Shown: positions 23,942 through 31,456 of the stretch, in pieces | Numbering within the stretch: position 1 is the stretch's first letter | Layout: each line of letters begins with the position of its first letter | Source of the DNA: Chryseobacterium indoltheticum | GTDB taxonomy: Bacteria; Bacteroidota; Bacteroidia; Flavobacteriales; Weeksellaceae | Reading direction: 5' to 3' | NCBI RefSeq assembly: GCF_003815915.1 | Contig: NZ_CP033929.1 | Span: 2,914,001-2,978,000, forward strand | Length of the DNA: 64,000 nucleotides | The notes under the pieces: model-generated | Databases searched by the model: none | Told to the model about the DNA's origin: nothing | Seen by the model: only the letters and a program-made list of their open reading frames with translations | Position numbers and translations under genes: made by a program

Positions 23942-24286
23942 ATGATCACAAGAGAAGAATATTTAAAAGCATTAGAAACTGTAAGAAAATACAGAGAGCA
24001 GGTAGAATCTAAAATACATGATTCTGCCGGTTTGCCGGATGCTGAAAAATTTCTTTCTGAGTACGACATTCCATACAGACTGCGTAAAGTTTTAGGAGAA
24101 ATCTACCTATTCGAAATTAGCAAAGATTTTAAAAATCAAAACTGGGAAAGCTGCTATAAGTTGATTAAAATTTCAGATTTGAAAACCGAACCATTCATTT
24201 TAGAAAACATCCTCAAATGGCGAGGTATGGGTGGTCAACTTAAATTTGAAGTAAAGAAAATTTATAAGTCGTTAGGTACTTCATAA
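23942..24286 (+). CDS. Hypothetical phage protein, 114 residues
   Basis: The product is helical and ends with a segment (LENILKWRGMGGQLKFEVKKIYKSLG) that recalls the helix-hairpin-helix end of the RNA polymerase alpha C-terminal domain, where a G-x-G-x-K-T/F-x-E segment precedes the last helix. This is only a resemblance. A terminator follows at 24290. Confidence 0.55.
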   Translation: MITREEYLKALETVRKYREQVESKIHDSAGLPDAEKFLSEYDIPYRLRKVLGEIYLFEISKDFKNQNWESCYKLIKISDLKTEPFILENILKWRGMGGQLKFEVKKIYKSLGTS

Positions 24287-24289
24287 AAA

Positions 24290-24319
24290 TTAAAGCGGCA
24301 CCAGTGGTACCGCTTTAAT
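24290..24319. terminator. Bidirectional terminator
   Basis: AATTAAAGCGG(C)ACC and GGT(A)CCGCTTTAATT form a long stem with one mismatch, between convergent genes ending at 24286 (+) and 24320 (-). Confidence 0.75.
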
Positions 24320-24556
24320 TTAATCTGCATTGTAGTAAAAAGTATTATTCGAATCAAGATTAATTTTTTTTAAAATTTCTTTTCCTACTTCGGGATTGAA
24401 CTCGACATAATTTGAGTAAACCATACCTTCATTGCTTTCATCGGTACCATGTGTATATTCAAGTTCTGATAATTCGTCATAATTGATTCCTAACAAATCT
24501 GCTAATTCTCTATCAGCTCTTTCCTGATTTAAATCATCTAATTGTTGATTGCTCAT
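24320..24556 (-). CDS. Small acidic hypothetical protein (78 residues)
   Basis: The product MSNQQLDDLNQERADRELAD... is strongly acidic and soluble. It shares the strand with the abortive-infection gene upstream (gap about 100 bases). Highly acidic small proteins next to defence genes can be DNA mimics or antitoxin-like, but no motif supports that here. Confidence 0.6.
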   Translation of the reverse strand: MSNQQLDDLNQERADRELADLLGINYDELSELEYTHGTDESNEGMVYSNYVEFNPEVGKEILKKINLDSNNTFYYNAD

Positions 24557-24655
24557 ATTTATTTATTTTCACATAATTAGGAAAAAAATATAACTCAAGA
24601 TTCAGTATTTATACGGATAATTTTACTTTTATATTTTGTACATTAGTGAATAGTA

Positions 24656-25408
24656 TTAACTTATATGATCATGTGGATTGTATCCTTTAGTCAAAGGTTC
24701 TGGTACTATAGAATCGTAGTTATAATTTTTTAAGATATCGTATCTTTCCAATAAGACTTTAAAGTAGGAATCTTTATAATATAAAATTCTATAAAATATC
24801 ATCAACTTTTCATGTTCAGATAACTGGCTTCTTAAAATTGATGTATATCTTTCCTTAAGATTAAAAGTTAGTATGTCAGATTCATCAATATATTTGATTA
24901 TCTCATACAAATTACTGTAATAATGATCCAAATGATAATTAAGTGGCAGATAATACCTTAGATAAACTCTGGAAAAATTATTTCCTTCACTATCTAATTT
25001 CTCGTAAATAACAGAAAATAAGTACAAAAACACACCTCTTGCTTTTTCCACTGTTGTTGAATTGTGTGTTAATTGCATTGAGTTAACAATTTCGTGATGA
25101 ACATTAATCATATTGAAGAAAGTAGTTTCAAAATTTTGTGTAGACATTACCTTATTTTGTCTATCCAGCTCCTTCTGTTGATCATTTATATCCTGCCTCT
25201 GTAAAAGTATAGTTATGATAAGAAAAACAAATGACAATCCTGTGAATAAAGCATTAGAAGCTCCAAACATATCCCCAAAAACTCCTGGTTCGACATCTCC
25301 AGTCTTTTTTAAAGAACTGGCATACATGTAATTACAATATAGAACAATTGCCATAAAAACAGCAGACCCACACCCTATCAGCAGTAAAACTCTATTATTA
25401 ATCCTCAT
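24656..25408 (-). CDS. PutAbiC-like putative phage abortive-infection membrane protein
   Basis: The 250-residue product has two N-terminal membrane helices (about residues 7-28 and 52-70, the second FTGLSFVFLIITILLQRQ), then a helical linker and the family-typical segment FETTFFNMINVHHEIVNSM, with Y-rich helices and LRSQLSEHEKLMIFYRILYY near the C-terminus. This layout is that of the putative AbiC family (phage exclusion). It has its own -7 element TATATTTG at 25425 and is carried as cargo in the prophage early region. The mechanism is unknown to me. Confidence 0.75.
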   Translation of the reverse strand: MRINNRVLLLIGCGSAVFMAIVLYCNYMYASSLKKTGDVEPGVFGDMFGASNALFTGLSFVFLIITILLQRQDINDQQKELDRQNKVMSTQNFETTFFNMINVHHEIVNSMQLTHNSTTVEKARGVFLYLFSVIYEKLDSEGNNFSRVYLRYYLPLNYHLDHYYSNLYEIIKYIDESDILTFNLKERYTSILRSQLSEHEKLMIFYRILYYKDSYFKVLLERYDILKNYNYDSIVPEPLTKGYNPHDHIS

Positions 25409-25424
25409 AAATTATTAGTTTACA

Positions 25425-25432
25425 CAAATATA
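25425..25432 (-). promoter_or_regulatory. Candidate -7 element of the PutAbiC-like gene
   Basis: The minus strand reads TATATTTG, 17 bases from the start codon. No matching -33 TTG is seen at 17-21 bp. Confidence 0.45.
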
Positions 25433-25436
25433 ACAA

Positions 25437-25461
25437 AAAGCCACCTACAGCAGATGGCTTA
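25437..25461 (-). terminator. Terminator of the XRE gene
   Basis: On the minus strand AAGCCA and TGGCTT pair around an 11-base loop and are followed by TTTTG, at the very end of the XRE gene. It separates that gene from the PutAbiC-like gene. Confidence 0.55.
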
Positions 25462-25728
25462 CTTTTTTAGAAATCCAATTACAATTTCTTTTCCGTTCTC
25501 GTCTTTTTTATAAATAGTTTCCATTTCGCTTTTCTTTGTTGAATAAAATAAATCACGAATATCTACATCTAACACCTCAGCTATTTGTTTTAACGTCTCT
25601 GGTTTTGGAAACGTATTTCCTTTATTAATGTTTGATATAGTGGTCGGTGTAACACCTATTAAAACTGCTAAATCTTTACTTTCAATACCTTTTTCATTTA
25701 AGACTTCTTTTAATCTAAGTAACTCCAT
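25459..25728 (-). CDS. XRE-family helix-turn-helix regulator
   Basis: The 89-residue product has a complete XRE HTH (LKEVLNEKGIESKDLAVLIGVTPTTISNINKGNTFPKPETLKQIAEVLDVDIRDLF) and a short tail. It is divergent from the plus-strand genes at 25876, with palindromic sites in between (25753 and 25838), so it probably controls both directions. It is a second switch, separate from the S24 repressor. Confidence 0.85.
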   Translation of the reverse strand: MELLRLKEVLNEKGIESKDLAVLIGVTPTTISNINKGNTFPKPETLKQIAEVLDVDIRDLFYSTKKSEMETIYKKDENGKEIVIGFLKK

Positions 25729-25752
25729 TCCTTTTTTTACAAATATACGAAA

Positions 25753-25769
25753 TCAAAACATTGTTTTGA
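25753..25769. promoter_or_regulatory. Perfect palindrome, candidate XRE operator
   Basis: TCAAAACATTGTTTTGA is a 17-bp perfect palindrome 25 bases upstream of the XRE start. A related imperfect site (TCAAAACATCGTTAAGA, from 25839) lies near the plus-strand start, as expected for a two-operator switch. Confidence 0.65.
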
Positions 25770-25796
25770 TAAACAACAATGCAATCAAAATTAAAT

Positions 25797-25827
25797 TTGG
25801 ATTTAATCAAATTAATATTTAGATTTG
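25797..25827 (+). promoter_or_regulatory. Promoter of the 25876 gene group
   Basis: TTG at 25797-25799 and TAGATTTG at 25820-25827 are 20 bp apart, a good Bacteroidota promoter. The imperfect operator from 25839 lies just downstream at the start of the transcript. Confidence 0.65.
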
Positions 25828-25875
25828 CACATACAAAATCAAAACATCGTTAAGATTAATCAATAATTTAGAAAA

Positions 25876-26127
25876 ATGAAAATATCAGCAAATGAAGAAT
25901 CAGAATTTACCGCTGTTGAAAAAAAGGTAATTAAAAGCTTTTCAATAACATTCAGAAGATTCGGTAAAAAAGGTGGCAAATACACAAAAGAGAGATTTTG
26001 GATTACATCACATAATAATATAACCGGTGATATTCAAACATTAAAAGCTTTGAAACTAGAAGACCTAATTAATATCGTTTCTCAAGCTAAAAAACTAATA
26101 AAACAAGCAGATTCAAAAATAAAATAA
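25876..26127 (+). CDS. Small hypothetical protein (83 residues)
   Basis: The product MKISANEESEFTAVEKKVIK... is basic, with a strand-rich centre (SFSITFRRFGKKGGKYTKERFWITSH) and a helical tail. It is the first gene under the XRE-controlled promoter and may be a regulator or toxin-like partner; nothing visible decides. Confidence 0.6.
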   Translation: MKISANEESEFTAVEKKVIKSFSITFRRFGKKGGKYTKERFWITSHNNITGDIQTLKALKLEDLINIVSQAKKLIKQADSKIK

Positions 26128-26128
26128 C

Positions 26129-26380
26129 ATGAAAGAAGACAAAATCAACTTAAGTAAAATGCGGGCAGACGCTTACTGGGCTTATCTCGAATTTTGTGAA
26201 GCAACAAGCGAGGTGCCTCGAAAAGAAATTTACAACCAGATAAAAACATGTAGTGACGATCAGGCTTTAGATCGACTTACGATATGGATTGAAAATAATC
26301 ATTCAAAGTTTGAGAAGATGATGCTGCAAAATGCCGAAGTTAAAAAGAAAGGTTTTTGGTCCCGAATATTTAAATTTTAA
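26129..26380 (+). CDS. Small hypothetical protein (83 residues)
   Basis: The product begins one base after the previous stop. It is helical (MRADAYWAYLEFCEATSEVPRKEIY) with a basic C-terminus ending in GFWSRIFKF. No family is recognised. Confidence 0.6.
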   Translation: MKEDKINLSKMRADAYWAYLEFCEATSEVPRKEIYNQIKTCSDDQALDRLTIWIENNHSKFEKMMLQNAEVKKKGFWSRIFKF

Positions 26381-26383
26381 GAG

Positions 26384-26554
26384 ATGAAAAAAGTAACTGT
26401 AATTTTCAAAGATTCAAAGTATAACTATGATACCTCGGTAAATGGACAACAAACCGATGAGCAAATTCAACGGTATTTTATCGGTAAACATTTCAACTTT
26501 GGTACTGATGAAAATGAGAATTTTCAACTTTGTATTACTGTTAAAATAGCGTAA
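26384..26554 (+). CDS. Small hypothetical protein (56 residues)
   Basis: ATG 26384 opens a 56-residue beta-rich frame (MKKVTVIFKDSKYNYDTSVN..., ending LCITVKIA). Proteins starting KxVTVxFxD with a YF-x-G-x-x-F-x-x-G segment are common short phage ORFs. The repeated element at 26559 starts five bases after its stop. Confidence 0.6.
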   Translation: MKKVTVIFKDSKYNYDTSVNGQQTDEQIQRYFIGKHFNFGTDENENFQLCITVKIA

Positions 26555-26558
26555 TACA

Positions 26559-26604
26559 TGTAAGTAACTCAGGCTGTTTTCTCTTTGAAAACCTTCTGGG
26601 TTAC
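26559..26604 (+). repeat. TGTAAGTAACTC element, copy 1, with long hairpin
   Basis: The 12-mer TGTAAGTAACTC at 26559-26570 forms the 5' arm of a hairpin: GTAACTCAG pairs with CTGGGTTAC (26596-26604, one wobble) and inside it GTTTTC pairs with GAAAAC. The element fills the gap before the NinG-like gene. See copies at 31630, 40236 and 42655. Confidence 0.6.
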
Positions 26605-26619
26605 TCTACTTTTGTCAGT

Positions 26620-27036
26620 GTGTTAGAGGCAAATACCATACAAAAATACAAGTCAAAAAAGCTTAGTTGGTTAATTGAAAAAGCTCAAGAATTAGTTAAT
26701 GCTTACGTGAGAAAAAGAGATTCAATTAATGAATTTGGTGACTTTATTTGTATTTCATGTGGGGTAAGAAAGCCGAAAAACCAGTGCAACGCAGGTCACT
26801 TCTATAACCGGGGTAATTTTGGCAGTGTAAGGTATAATTTAGACAATATTCATGCTCAGTGTATTTACTGCAACATGCATTTGCACGCTAACTTAATTCC
26901 TTATCAAAAGAACCTCATCAAAAAGATCGGTCAGGCAAGATTTGACAACTTAGAAATGATGGCATACGCAAGAGGTTTCAAACATGATAGATTTATGCTA
27001 ATTGACATAATTGAAAAATATAAAAACGCGGGGTAG
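26620..27036 (+). CDS. NinG-like HNH-type recombination protein
   Basis: The 138-residue product (GTG start; no nearer ATG precedes the conserved part) has the NinG layout: an N-terminal helix KLSWLIEKAQELVNAYVRKRD, then CISCGVRKPKNQCNAGHFY, NLDNIHAQCIYCNMHLHAN and a helical end. The CxxC/CxxC zinc knuckles and central H are those of the HNH-like fold of lambda NinG. NinG acts in Red recombination and resembles Holliday-junction enzymes in context. Its stop codon lies inside the tRNA gene at 27027. Confidence 0.8.
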   Translation: MLEANTIQKYKSKKLSWLIEKAQELVNAYVRKRDSINEFGDFICISCGVRKPKNQCNAGHFYNRGNFGSVRYNLDNIHAQCIYCNMHLHANLIPYQKNLIKKIGQARFDNLEMMAYARGFKHDRFMLIDIIEKYKNAG

Positions 27037-27099
27037 AGCAGAGGTTAGCTTGTCACTTTGACTTGGTGAAGGTCGTTGGTTCGAATCCAGCCCCCGCTA
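27027..27099 (+). tRNA. Phage tRNA, anticodon GAC (Val) by base-pairing, initiator-like acceptor
   Basis: A canonical 73-nt cloverleaf: acceptor with unpaired C1/T72, D-arm GAGC/GCTT, anticodon stem TCACT/GGTGA with loop TTGACTT (anticodon GAC), variable loop of five, T-arm GTTGG/CCAGC with TTCGAAT, discriminator A, no CCA. The first 15 bases and the acceptor end equal those of the host initiator tRNA, while the anticodon arm does not. T at position 37 is unusual. The gene overlaps the last ten bases of the NinG-like CDS. Confidence 0.75.
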
Positions 27100-27115
27100 C
27101 AAATTAAATTAAGAA

Positions 27116-27466
27116 ATGAAAACATTAACTCTACAAATCAAAAAAGATTTTCTTGATCAAATTCTTTCCGGTAAAAAGAAAGAAGAATTCCGAGAAATCA
27201 GACCAAATAATTCAAAAAAGTACATCGAGTATTTTAATGCTGAAGGTGATGAAGATGTTAAACCTAAACAGGTAGACCGTATTCAGTTTTTTAACGGTTA
27301 TAAAGCTGACAGACCTGAAGTCATCATTGAGGTAAAAGCTGCTGAAATTGAGTATATCGTTGATGAAGATGGTGAGTTTATAGAGTATGAAGAGAATGGA
27401 GAAATGTATTTGACAGCTCAAATGGTTTATTCCCTCGGTAAAGTAGTTTCAAAGAAAAATATATAA
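27116..27466 (+). CDS. ASCH/DUF3850-like protein
   Basis: The 116-residue product begins MKTLTLQIKKDFLDQILSGKKKEEFREI, the usual ASCH opening (an x-x-x-F-x-x-I-x-x-G-x-K-x-x-E-x-R segment), followed by a strand-rich acidic body. It starts 17 bases after the tRNA. It is the second ASCH-type gene of the prophage and not a copy of the first. Confidence 0.75.
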   Translation: MKTLTLQIKKDFLDQILSGKKKEEFREIRPNNSKKYIEYFNAEGDEDVKPKQVDRIQFFNGYKADRPEVIIEVKAAEIEYIVDEDGEFIEYEENGEMYLTAQMVYSLGKVVSKKNI

Positions 27467-27557
27467 TTGTTTAACCCTAAAATTTTAAAGCTGAGTCAGA
27501 AGTACAATTAAAAATCTAATTAACAGAGTTACAGGTGTAAGTACTGTAAGAACAAGA

Positions 27558-27659
27558 GTGAATCGTGGTAAAGTTGAACGAGGCAAGCAAGCCGGGTTCG
27601 GTACCAGAGATCAAAAAAGAAGAGACATAAGGGTTGCCTTTGGTCTCGCAGGTGGTTAA
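27558..27659 (+). CDS. Small basic protein (33 residues, GTG start)
   Basis: A frame rich in Arg/Gly (RGKVERGKQAGFGTRDQKRR, then a short hydrophobic end) stops two bases before the ATG of the PAPS-reductase-like gene. The same reading frame is open upstream to 27500 but has no better start. Composition is protein-like and unlike the surrounding AT-rich DNA; the start is uncertain. Confidence 0.45.
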   Translation: MNRGKVERGKQAGFGTRDQKRRDIRVAFGLAGG

Positions 27660-27660
27660 T

Positions 27661-28329
27661 ATGAATCATCTACAACATTCAAAAGAGGTTATTAACACGA
27701 TCAAGGAAAGGGCTGATCGTGTTATCCTTTTTTATTCAGCAGGCAAAGACAGCATTGCTTTACTTGATTTATTGAGTAAAGAATTTAAAGAGGTGGTGTG
27801 TGTCTTCATGTACTTCGTGAAAGATCTTGAGCACATCAACCGATTTATAGAATTCTCAAAGAAGAAATATGATAACGTCACATTCGAAGAAGTTCCACAC
27901 TGGACACTGACTAAAATTCATAAGTACGGTTTATTCTGCCAGCCTCGAAAAATACGCCAACTAAAATTCGCTGATACAATCAACGCCATTAAAATTCGCA
28001 CAGGTCTAAAGTACGCATTTATTGGAGAGAAGAAAGCCGACAACATGGCCAGAAACATCAAACTTCGTCAATATGAGTTAGAGGCAATTTCCACAACCAA
28101 CAACGTCTACCCTCTTAGTTTATGGAAAGATGCTGATGTTATCGACTACATAAAACGAAACAATTTACCTCAACCTATCAAATACGGAAATAAGCGAAGC
28201 AATGGAGTTAATTTCGATATTGATGTTTATGTCTATCTAAGGAAATATTACCCGAATGATTTAAAGAAAATTTTAAACGCCTATCCCCTATCAGAAAAAT
28301 TACTAATTGATTATGACGAAAAAAATTAA
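27661..28329 (+). CDS. PAPS-reductase-like PP-loop protein (IbrA-like)
   Basis: The 222-residue product (ATG 27661) has the PP-loop ILFYSAGKDSIALLDLL near residues 22-38 and the downstream segments of the PAPS reductase / adenine nucleotide alpha-hydrolase fold (PLSLWKDADVIDYIKRNNLP). The Cys of true sulfonucleotide reductases at the C-terminus is not evident. The gene overlaps the ParB-like gene by 17 bases; this pairing is that of IbrA/IbrB and of several phage modules beside terminase genes. Function in phages is unproven; tRNA or DNA modification is an inference. Confidence 0.8.
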   Translation: MNHLQHSKEVINTIKERADRVILFYSAGKDSIALLDLLSKEFKEVVCVFMYFVKDLEHINRFIEFSKKKYDNVTFEEVPHWTLTKIHKYGLFCQPRKIRQLKFADTINAIKIRTGLKYAFIGEKKADNMARNIKLRQYELEAISTTNNVYPLSLWKDADVIDYIKRNNLPQPIKYGNKRSNGVNFDIDVYVYLRKYYPNDLKKILNAYPLSEKLLIDYDEKN

Positions 28330-29047
28330 AGAAAGTGAAACGGTTATTGTAAAACGTAGCCAGATCAAAGAAGCACCTTACAATCCTAAGCATCACAGTA
28401 AAGAACAGGTTGACCAGATTAAGAGAAATTTTAAGAAGGTTGGTTTTTTAGGTGGTATCATATGGAATGAACGAAGCTCAAACTGTGTGGATGGACATAA
28501 GAGATTGCAAGCAATGGATATCATCTACAAATATGATGGTACACCAGATTCAGACTATGATGTAAAAGTTGAAAAAACAGATCTCGACGAAAAAACAGAA
28601 ATAGAACAAAATATTTTCCAAACAAAGTCACGTACTGATTTCGATGATGAGCTTTTAAGAATCCTTGTTCCTGATATTGATTACACTGCTGCAGGTTTAA
28701 CTGATTACGATCTTGAATATTTGGGAGTAGACTTTAATGCAGATACAGCTAATGAGGTCCTTCAGGATGTTGAAGATTTTTATCAACCGGTAAAAGACCA
28801 AAAAGAAATTGAGAAAGCTGTTAAACAAGAGCTGACTGATGATGAGAAAATTCAACAGGTTAAAGATGTTAAGAAAAACATCGAGGAAAGATCAATTGAG
28901 AAGGTTCAAAACATGGACGCTTATGTTACACTTTCATTTGATACAGGTAAAGCAAAAGAAGCCTTCATGATGAGATTTGATTTTGATCCGGAACTAAAAA
29001 TGATCAAAGGTGAAAGGCTTTCAGAAATGGTAGAACGAATAGATTAA
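28313..29047 (+). CDS. ParB/Srx-fold nuclease-like protein (IbrB-like)
   Basis: The 244-residue product (ATG 28313) has the ParB N-terminal pattern VKRSQIKEAPYNPKHHSKEQVDQIKRNFKKVGFLGGIIWN followed by CVDGHKRLQAM, the G-H-x-R motif of the ParB/sulfiredoxin fold that binds a nucleotide. The C-terminal half is helical and acidic. The overlap with the PP-loop gene implies translation in a fixed ratio. It precedes the terminase small subunit by 11 bases. Confidence 0.8.
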   Translation: MTKKIKESETVIVKRSQIKEAPYNPKHHSKEQVDQIKRNFKKVGFLGGIIWNERSSNCVDGHKRLQAMDIIYKYDGTPDSDYDVKVEKTDLDEKTEIEQNIFQTKSRTDFDDELLRILVPDIDYTAAGLTDYDLEYLGVDFNADTANEVLQDVEDFYQPVKDQKEIEKAVKQELTDDEKIQQVKDVKKNIEERSIEKVQNMDAYVTLSFDTGKAKEAFMMRFDFDPELKMIKGERLSEMVERID

Positions 29048-29058
29048 AAAGTAAAAAT

Positions 29059-29550
29059 ATGTCCGAAGAAAACAAACTTGGCCGACCAACAAAATACGAT
29101 CCTAACTATCACGATAAAAAGGTTGTTGGTTTTTGCCTCCTTGGTCTAACCGATGAGCAAATGGCGGGCATTTTTGAAATTGCTGTCTCAACATTCTATG
29201 AATGGAAGTTAGCTTATCCTGATTTTTCGGAGGCCATAAAAAAGGGAAAAGAAGAAGCTGATGTTAAGGTCGCTGCATCATTGTTCAAAAGAGCTACCGG
29301 GCATAAAGAAAAAAGAACTATTCCGATCAAGCTCCGAACGACTGTAAACGGTGAAGGTTCCACTGAAAGAGTTGAGTTGATTGAAGTCGAAGATTATTTC
29401 CCACCAGATACCGGTGCTCAGATTTTCTGGTTAAAGAACCGAAATCCTCAGATGTGGCGTGACAAAAAAGAAATTGATTTAAATGATGCTTCCACGATAA
29501 CAGGTGTTACACTGATTGACGATGATGACGAAAACGAAACTTCCGAATAA
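29059..29550 (+). CDS. Terminase small subunit
   Basis: The 163-residue product begins with a DNA-binding HTH (KVVGFCLLGLTDEQMAGIFEIAVSTFYEWKLAYPDFSEAIKKGK), characteristic of small terminase subunits that recognise the packaging site, followed by the helical oligomerisation part. It overlaps the large-subunit gene by about 29 bases. Confidence 0.85.
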   Translation: MSEENKLGRPTKYDPNYHDKKVVGFCLLGLTDEQMAGIFEIAVSTFYEWKLAYPDFSEAIKKGKEEADVKVAASLFKRATGHKEKRTIPIKLRTTVNGEGSTERVELIEVEDYFPPDTGAQIFWLKNRNPQMWRDKKEIDLNDASTITGVTLIDDDDENETSE

Positions 29551-30883
29551 GAAATTAGCGATACCAAAGAAAAAGATTGCTCCCAAGTTCCGGGACGCTT
29601 TTATTCGGTTTCATCGTTACATGATATTTTTCGGAGGAAGAGGTGGTTCAAAGTCAACACACATTGCAATCTTACTTTTATCCCGAATGATGACCGATGA
29701 ATACATGTATTTGGTGTATTGTCGTAAATGGTCTGCACACATTAAAGATTCACAGTTCAAAATATTTCAGGATTGTGTCAAAATGATGGGATGGGAGAAT
29801 GAGTTCAAGTTTAATCAAAGTGATTATTCCTTTGTTTGTCTCAGAAATGGAAACAGAGCGATTGCAAAAGGTCTCGATGATAATAATAAAACAAAGTCTA
29901 TTGCTGAGCCAACTCATATATGGGCTGAGGAAGCAGATCAAATGACCTTTGATGATTTTGACACGCTTAATAAATCTTTAAGATCACCTAAAACTCAAAA
30001 CAGTTTTATTCTTTCCTTTAACACGTTCATCAATGAGTTGCACTGGATCAGAAAAACAATATTTGATAAAGAAAGACTCTATGAACTATCAGAGCAGTTC
30101 CTTAATCTGGACACATACCTGAACCATTCTACTTATTTGGATAATCCATTTATCAATCAGGAAGAATACAAACAGACGTTGTTAATGGATAATGGAGGAA
30201 ACGAAGCAAAAATTGCTTCTGACTTGAAAGGTCTTTGGGGACAGATGCCAAATGAGGATCCTTGGTTGTATGCTTATGATAAAGAAAAGCATGTTCGGGA
30301 AATACCATTTATACCGTCCTACCCTATTTATCTCAGCTTTGACTTTAATAAAAATCCGATGACTGTAAAAATGTTTCAGATGTCACCACAAAAAGGATTG
30401 CCTGACAGTTTTATTCACATGATTGATGAGATGGAAGGAAATGTCGTGCTGCGGGAATTCTGTGAAAGAATCAAAGCAAAGTACCCGTTCAGTCCTTTCT
30501 TTGTCACCGGTGACAGTTCTGGCAAAAAACAAGGAGAGGTCGGATATGAAAGTAAACATGACAGTGCATATTCTATGATAAAAAAACATTTAGGTTTATC
30601 TGATGCTCAGATGCACCCGAACGGATATAATTTAACATACGAAAACAGCCGTATTCTAATGAATCAAATGTTTTATAACTATCCTCATCTATTCATACAT
30701 CCGAGGTGTAAAGGAACTATCAACGATTGTGAAGTTGCAACCATCGACGAAAAGTCAATGAATGTACATGAACTGAAAAAAGATAGAGGAACATTTGCAA
30801 TGGACCACTTCGACAACATGAGATATTTCTTCCAGAAGTATTTCCAAGAATTCGCAAGATCAAATTATCACGCAACAAAATAA
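29522..30883 (+). CDS. Terminase large subunit
   Basis: The product (453 residues from ATG 29522) has the packaging ATPase domain with Walker A FFGGRGGSKSTHIA near residue 35, an Asp/Glu pair in the Walker B-like segment (HIWAEEADQM), and a C-terminal nuclease domain with LSFDFNKNPMTVKMF and TGDSSGKKQ. It powers DNA packaging and cuts the concatemer. Length is typical of phage TerL of the terminase_3 type. Confidence 0.93.
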   Translation: MMTKTKLPNKKLAIPKKKIAPKFRDAFIRFHRYMIFFGGRGGSKSTHIAILLLSRMMTDEYMYLVYCRKWSAHIKDSQFKIFQDCVKMMGWENEFKFNQSDYSFVCLRNGNRAIAKGLDDNNKTKSIAEPTHIWAEEADQMTFDDFDTLNKSLRSPKTQNSFILSFNTFINELHWIRKTIFDKERLYELSEQFLNLDTYLNHSTYLDNPFINQEEYKQTLLMDNGGNEAKIASDLKGLWGQMPNEDPWLYAYDKEKHVREIPFIPSYPIYLSFDFNKNPMTVKMFQMSPQKGLPDSFIHMIDEMEGNVVLREFCERIKAKYPFSPFFVTGDSSGKKQGEVGYESKHDSAYSMIKKHLGLSDAQMHPNGYNLTYENSRILMNQMFYNYPHLFIHPRCKGTINDCEVATIDEKSMNVHELKKDRGTFAMDHFDNMRYFFQKYFQEFARSNYHATK

Positions 30884-30892
30884 ATTAAGAAA

Positions 30893-31456
30893 ATGACATA
30901 CCAAGACAATCCAGAATTTAAATTAGACTTTGAAAGTAAGATGTTTGACGTTAATGGAAATACTTTAGTAGATGGCGCCGAACCTTTACGATATTATTCC
31001 TATGTCAACATTTCAAATTATCACATGTCCAGGTACATCGCTGCCAATGCTCAAAATCAATATTCTGCAGCAGGAATAACACCTGAAGTTATTAACGCAA
31101 TCTGTGACAAAATGATTCAATCGGTAAATGATAGAAAAATAACTGATGTCGCTATTCTCGCAAACAATCTGAAGTATAGAACCAAATATCCAGTCGACGA
31201 ACATGCCAGCCTTCGTATGGCCATGATCTATACTTTTGTCGAACGAGAGCAAGCAGATAAATGCGAAAATCATTGGACTGAATGGAAACTTCAAAAGATT
31301 CTGGCTGAACCCGAAGCTTACAGTTTTTTTTTGCCCATAGGAATGGAACTTACACCGGCATACAGCGAATTCTTACAGGAAATTTCCGAGAGTTCTTTAA
31401 GTCAGAGGCAAACAATGCTCCAGACGATGTCATTAAACATGTCGGAACAAAAATAA
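30893..31456 (+). CDS. Tail assembly chaperone, short form (gpG-like)
   Basis: The 187-residue product sits directly before the tape measure gene, the classical place of the chaperone pair. It is helical with a Tyr/Asn-rich N-terminal part. Codon 144-147 region holds nine T (31324-31332): the frame reads AGT TTT TTT TTG, so it carries the slippery heptamer T TTT TTT. A -1 shift would exchange the last ~41 residues for a 98-residue extension (see 31309-31626). The role (binding the tape measure during tail assembly) is inferred from position and the slip site. Confidence 0.7.
   Translation: MTYQDNPEFKLDFESKMFDVNGNTLVDGAEPLRYYSYVNISNYHMSRYIAANAQNQYSAAGITPEVINAICDKMIQSVNDRKITDVAILANNLKYRTKYPVDEHASLRMAMIYTFVEREQADKCENHWTEWKLQKILAEPEAYSFFLPIGMELTPAYSEFLQEISESSLSQRQTMLQTMSLNMSEQK

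Noticed and set aside
27116..27466. Insertion sequence or homing endonuclease beside the tRNA
   Set aside because: No transposase and no inverted terminal repeats; the neighbouring HNH-like protein matches NinG instead.
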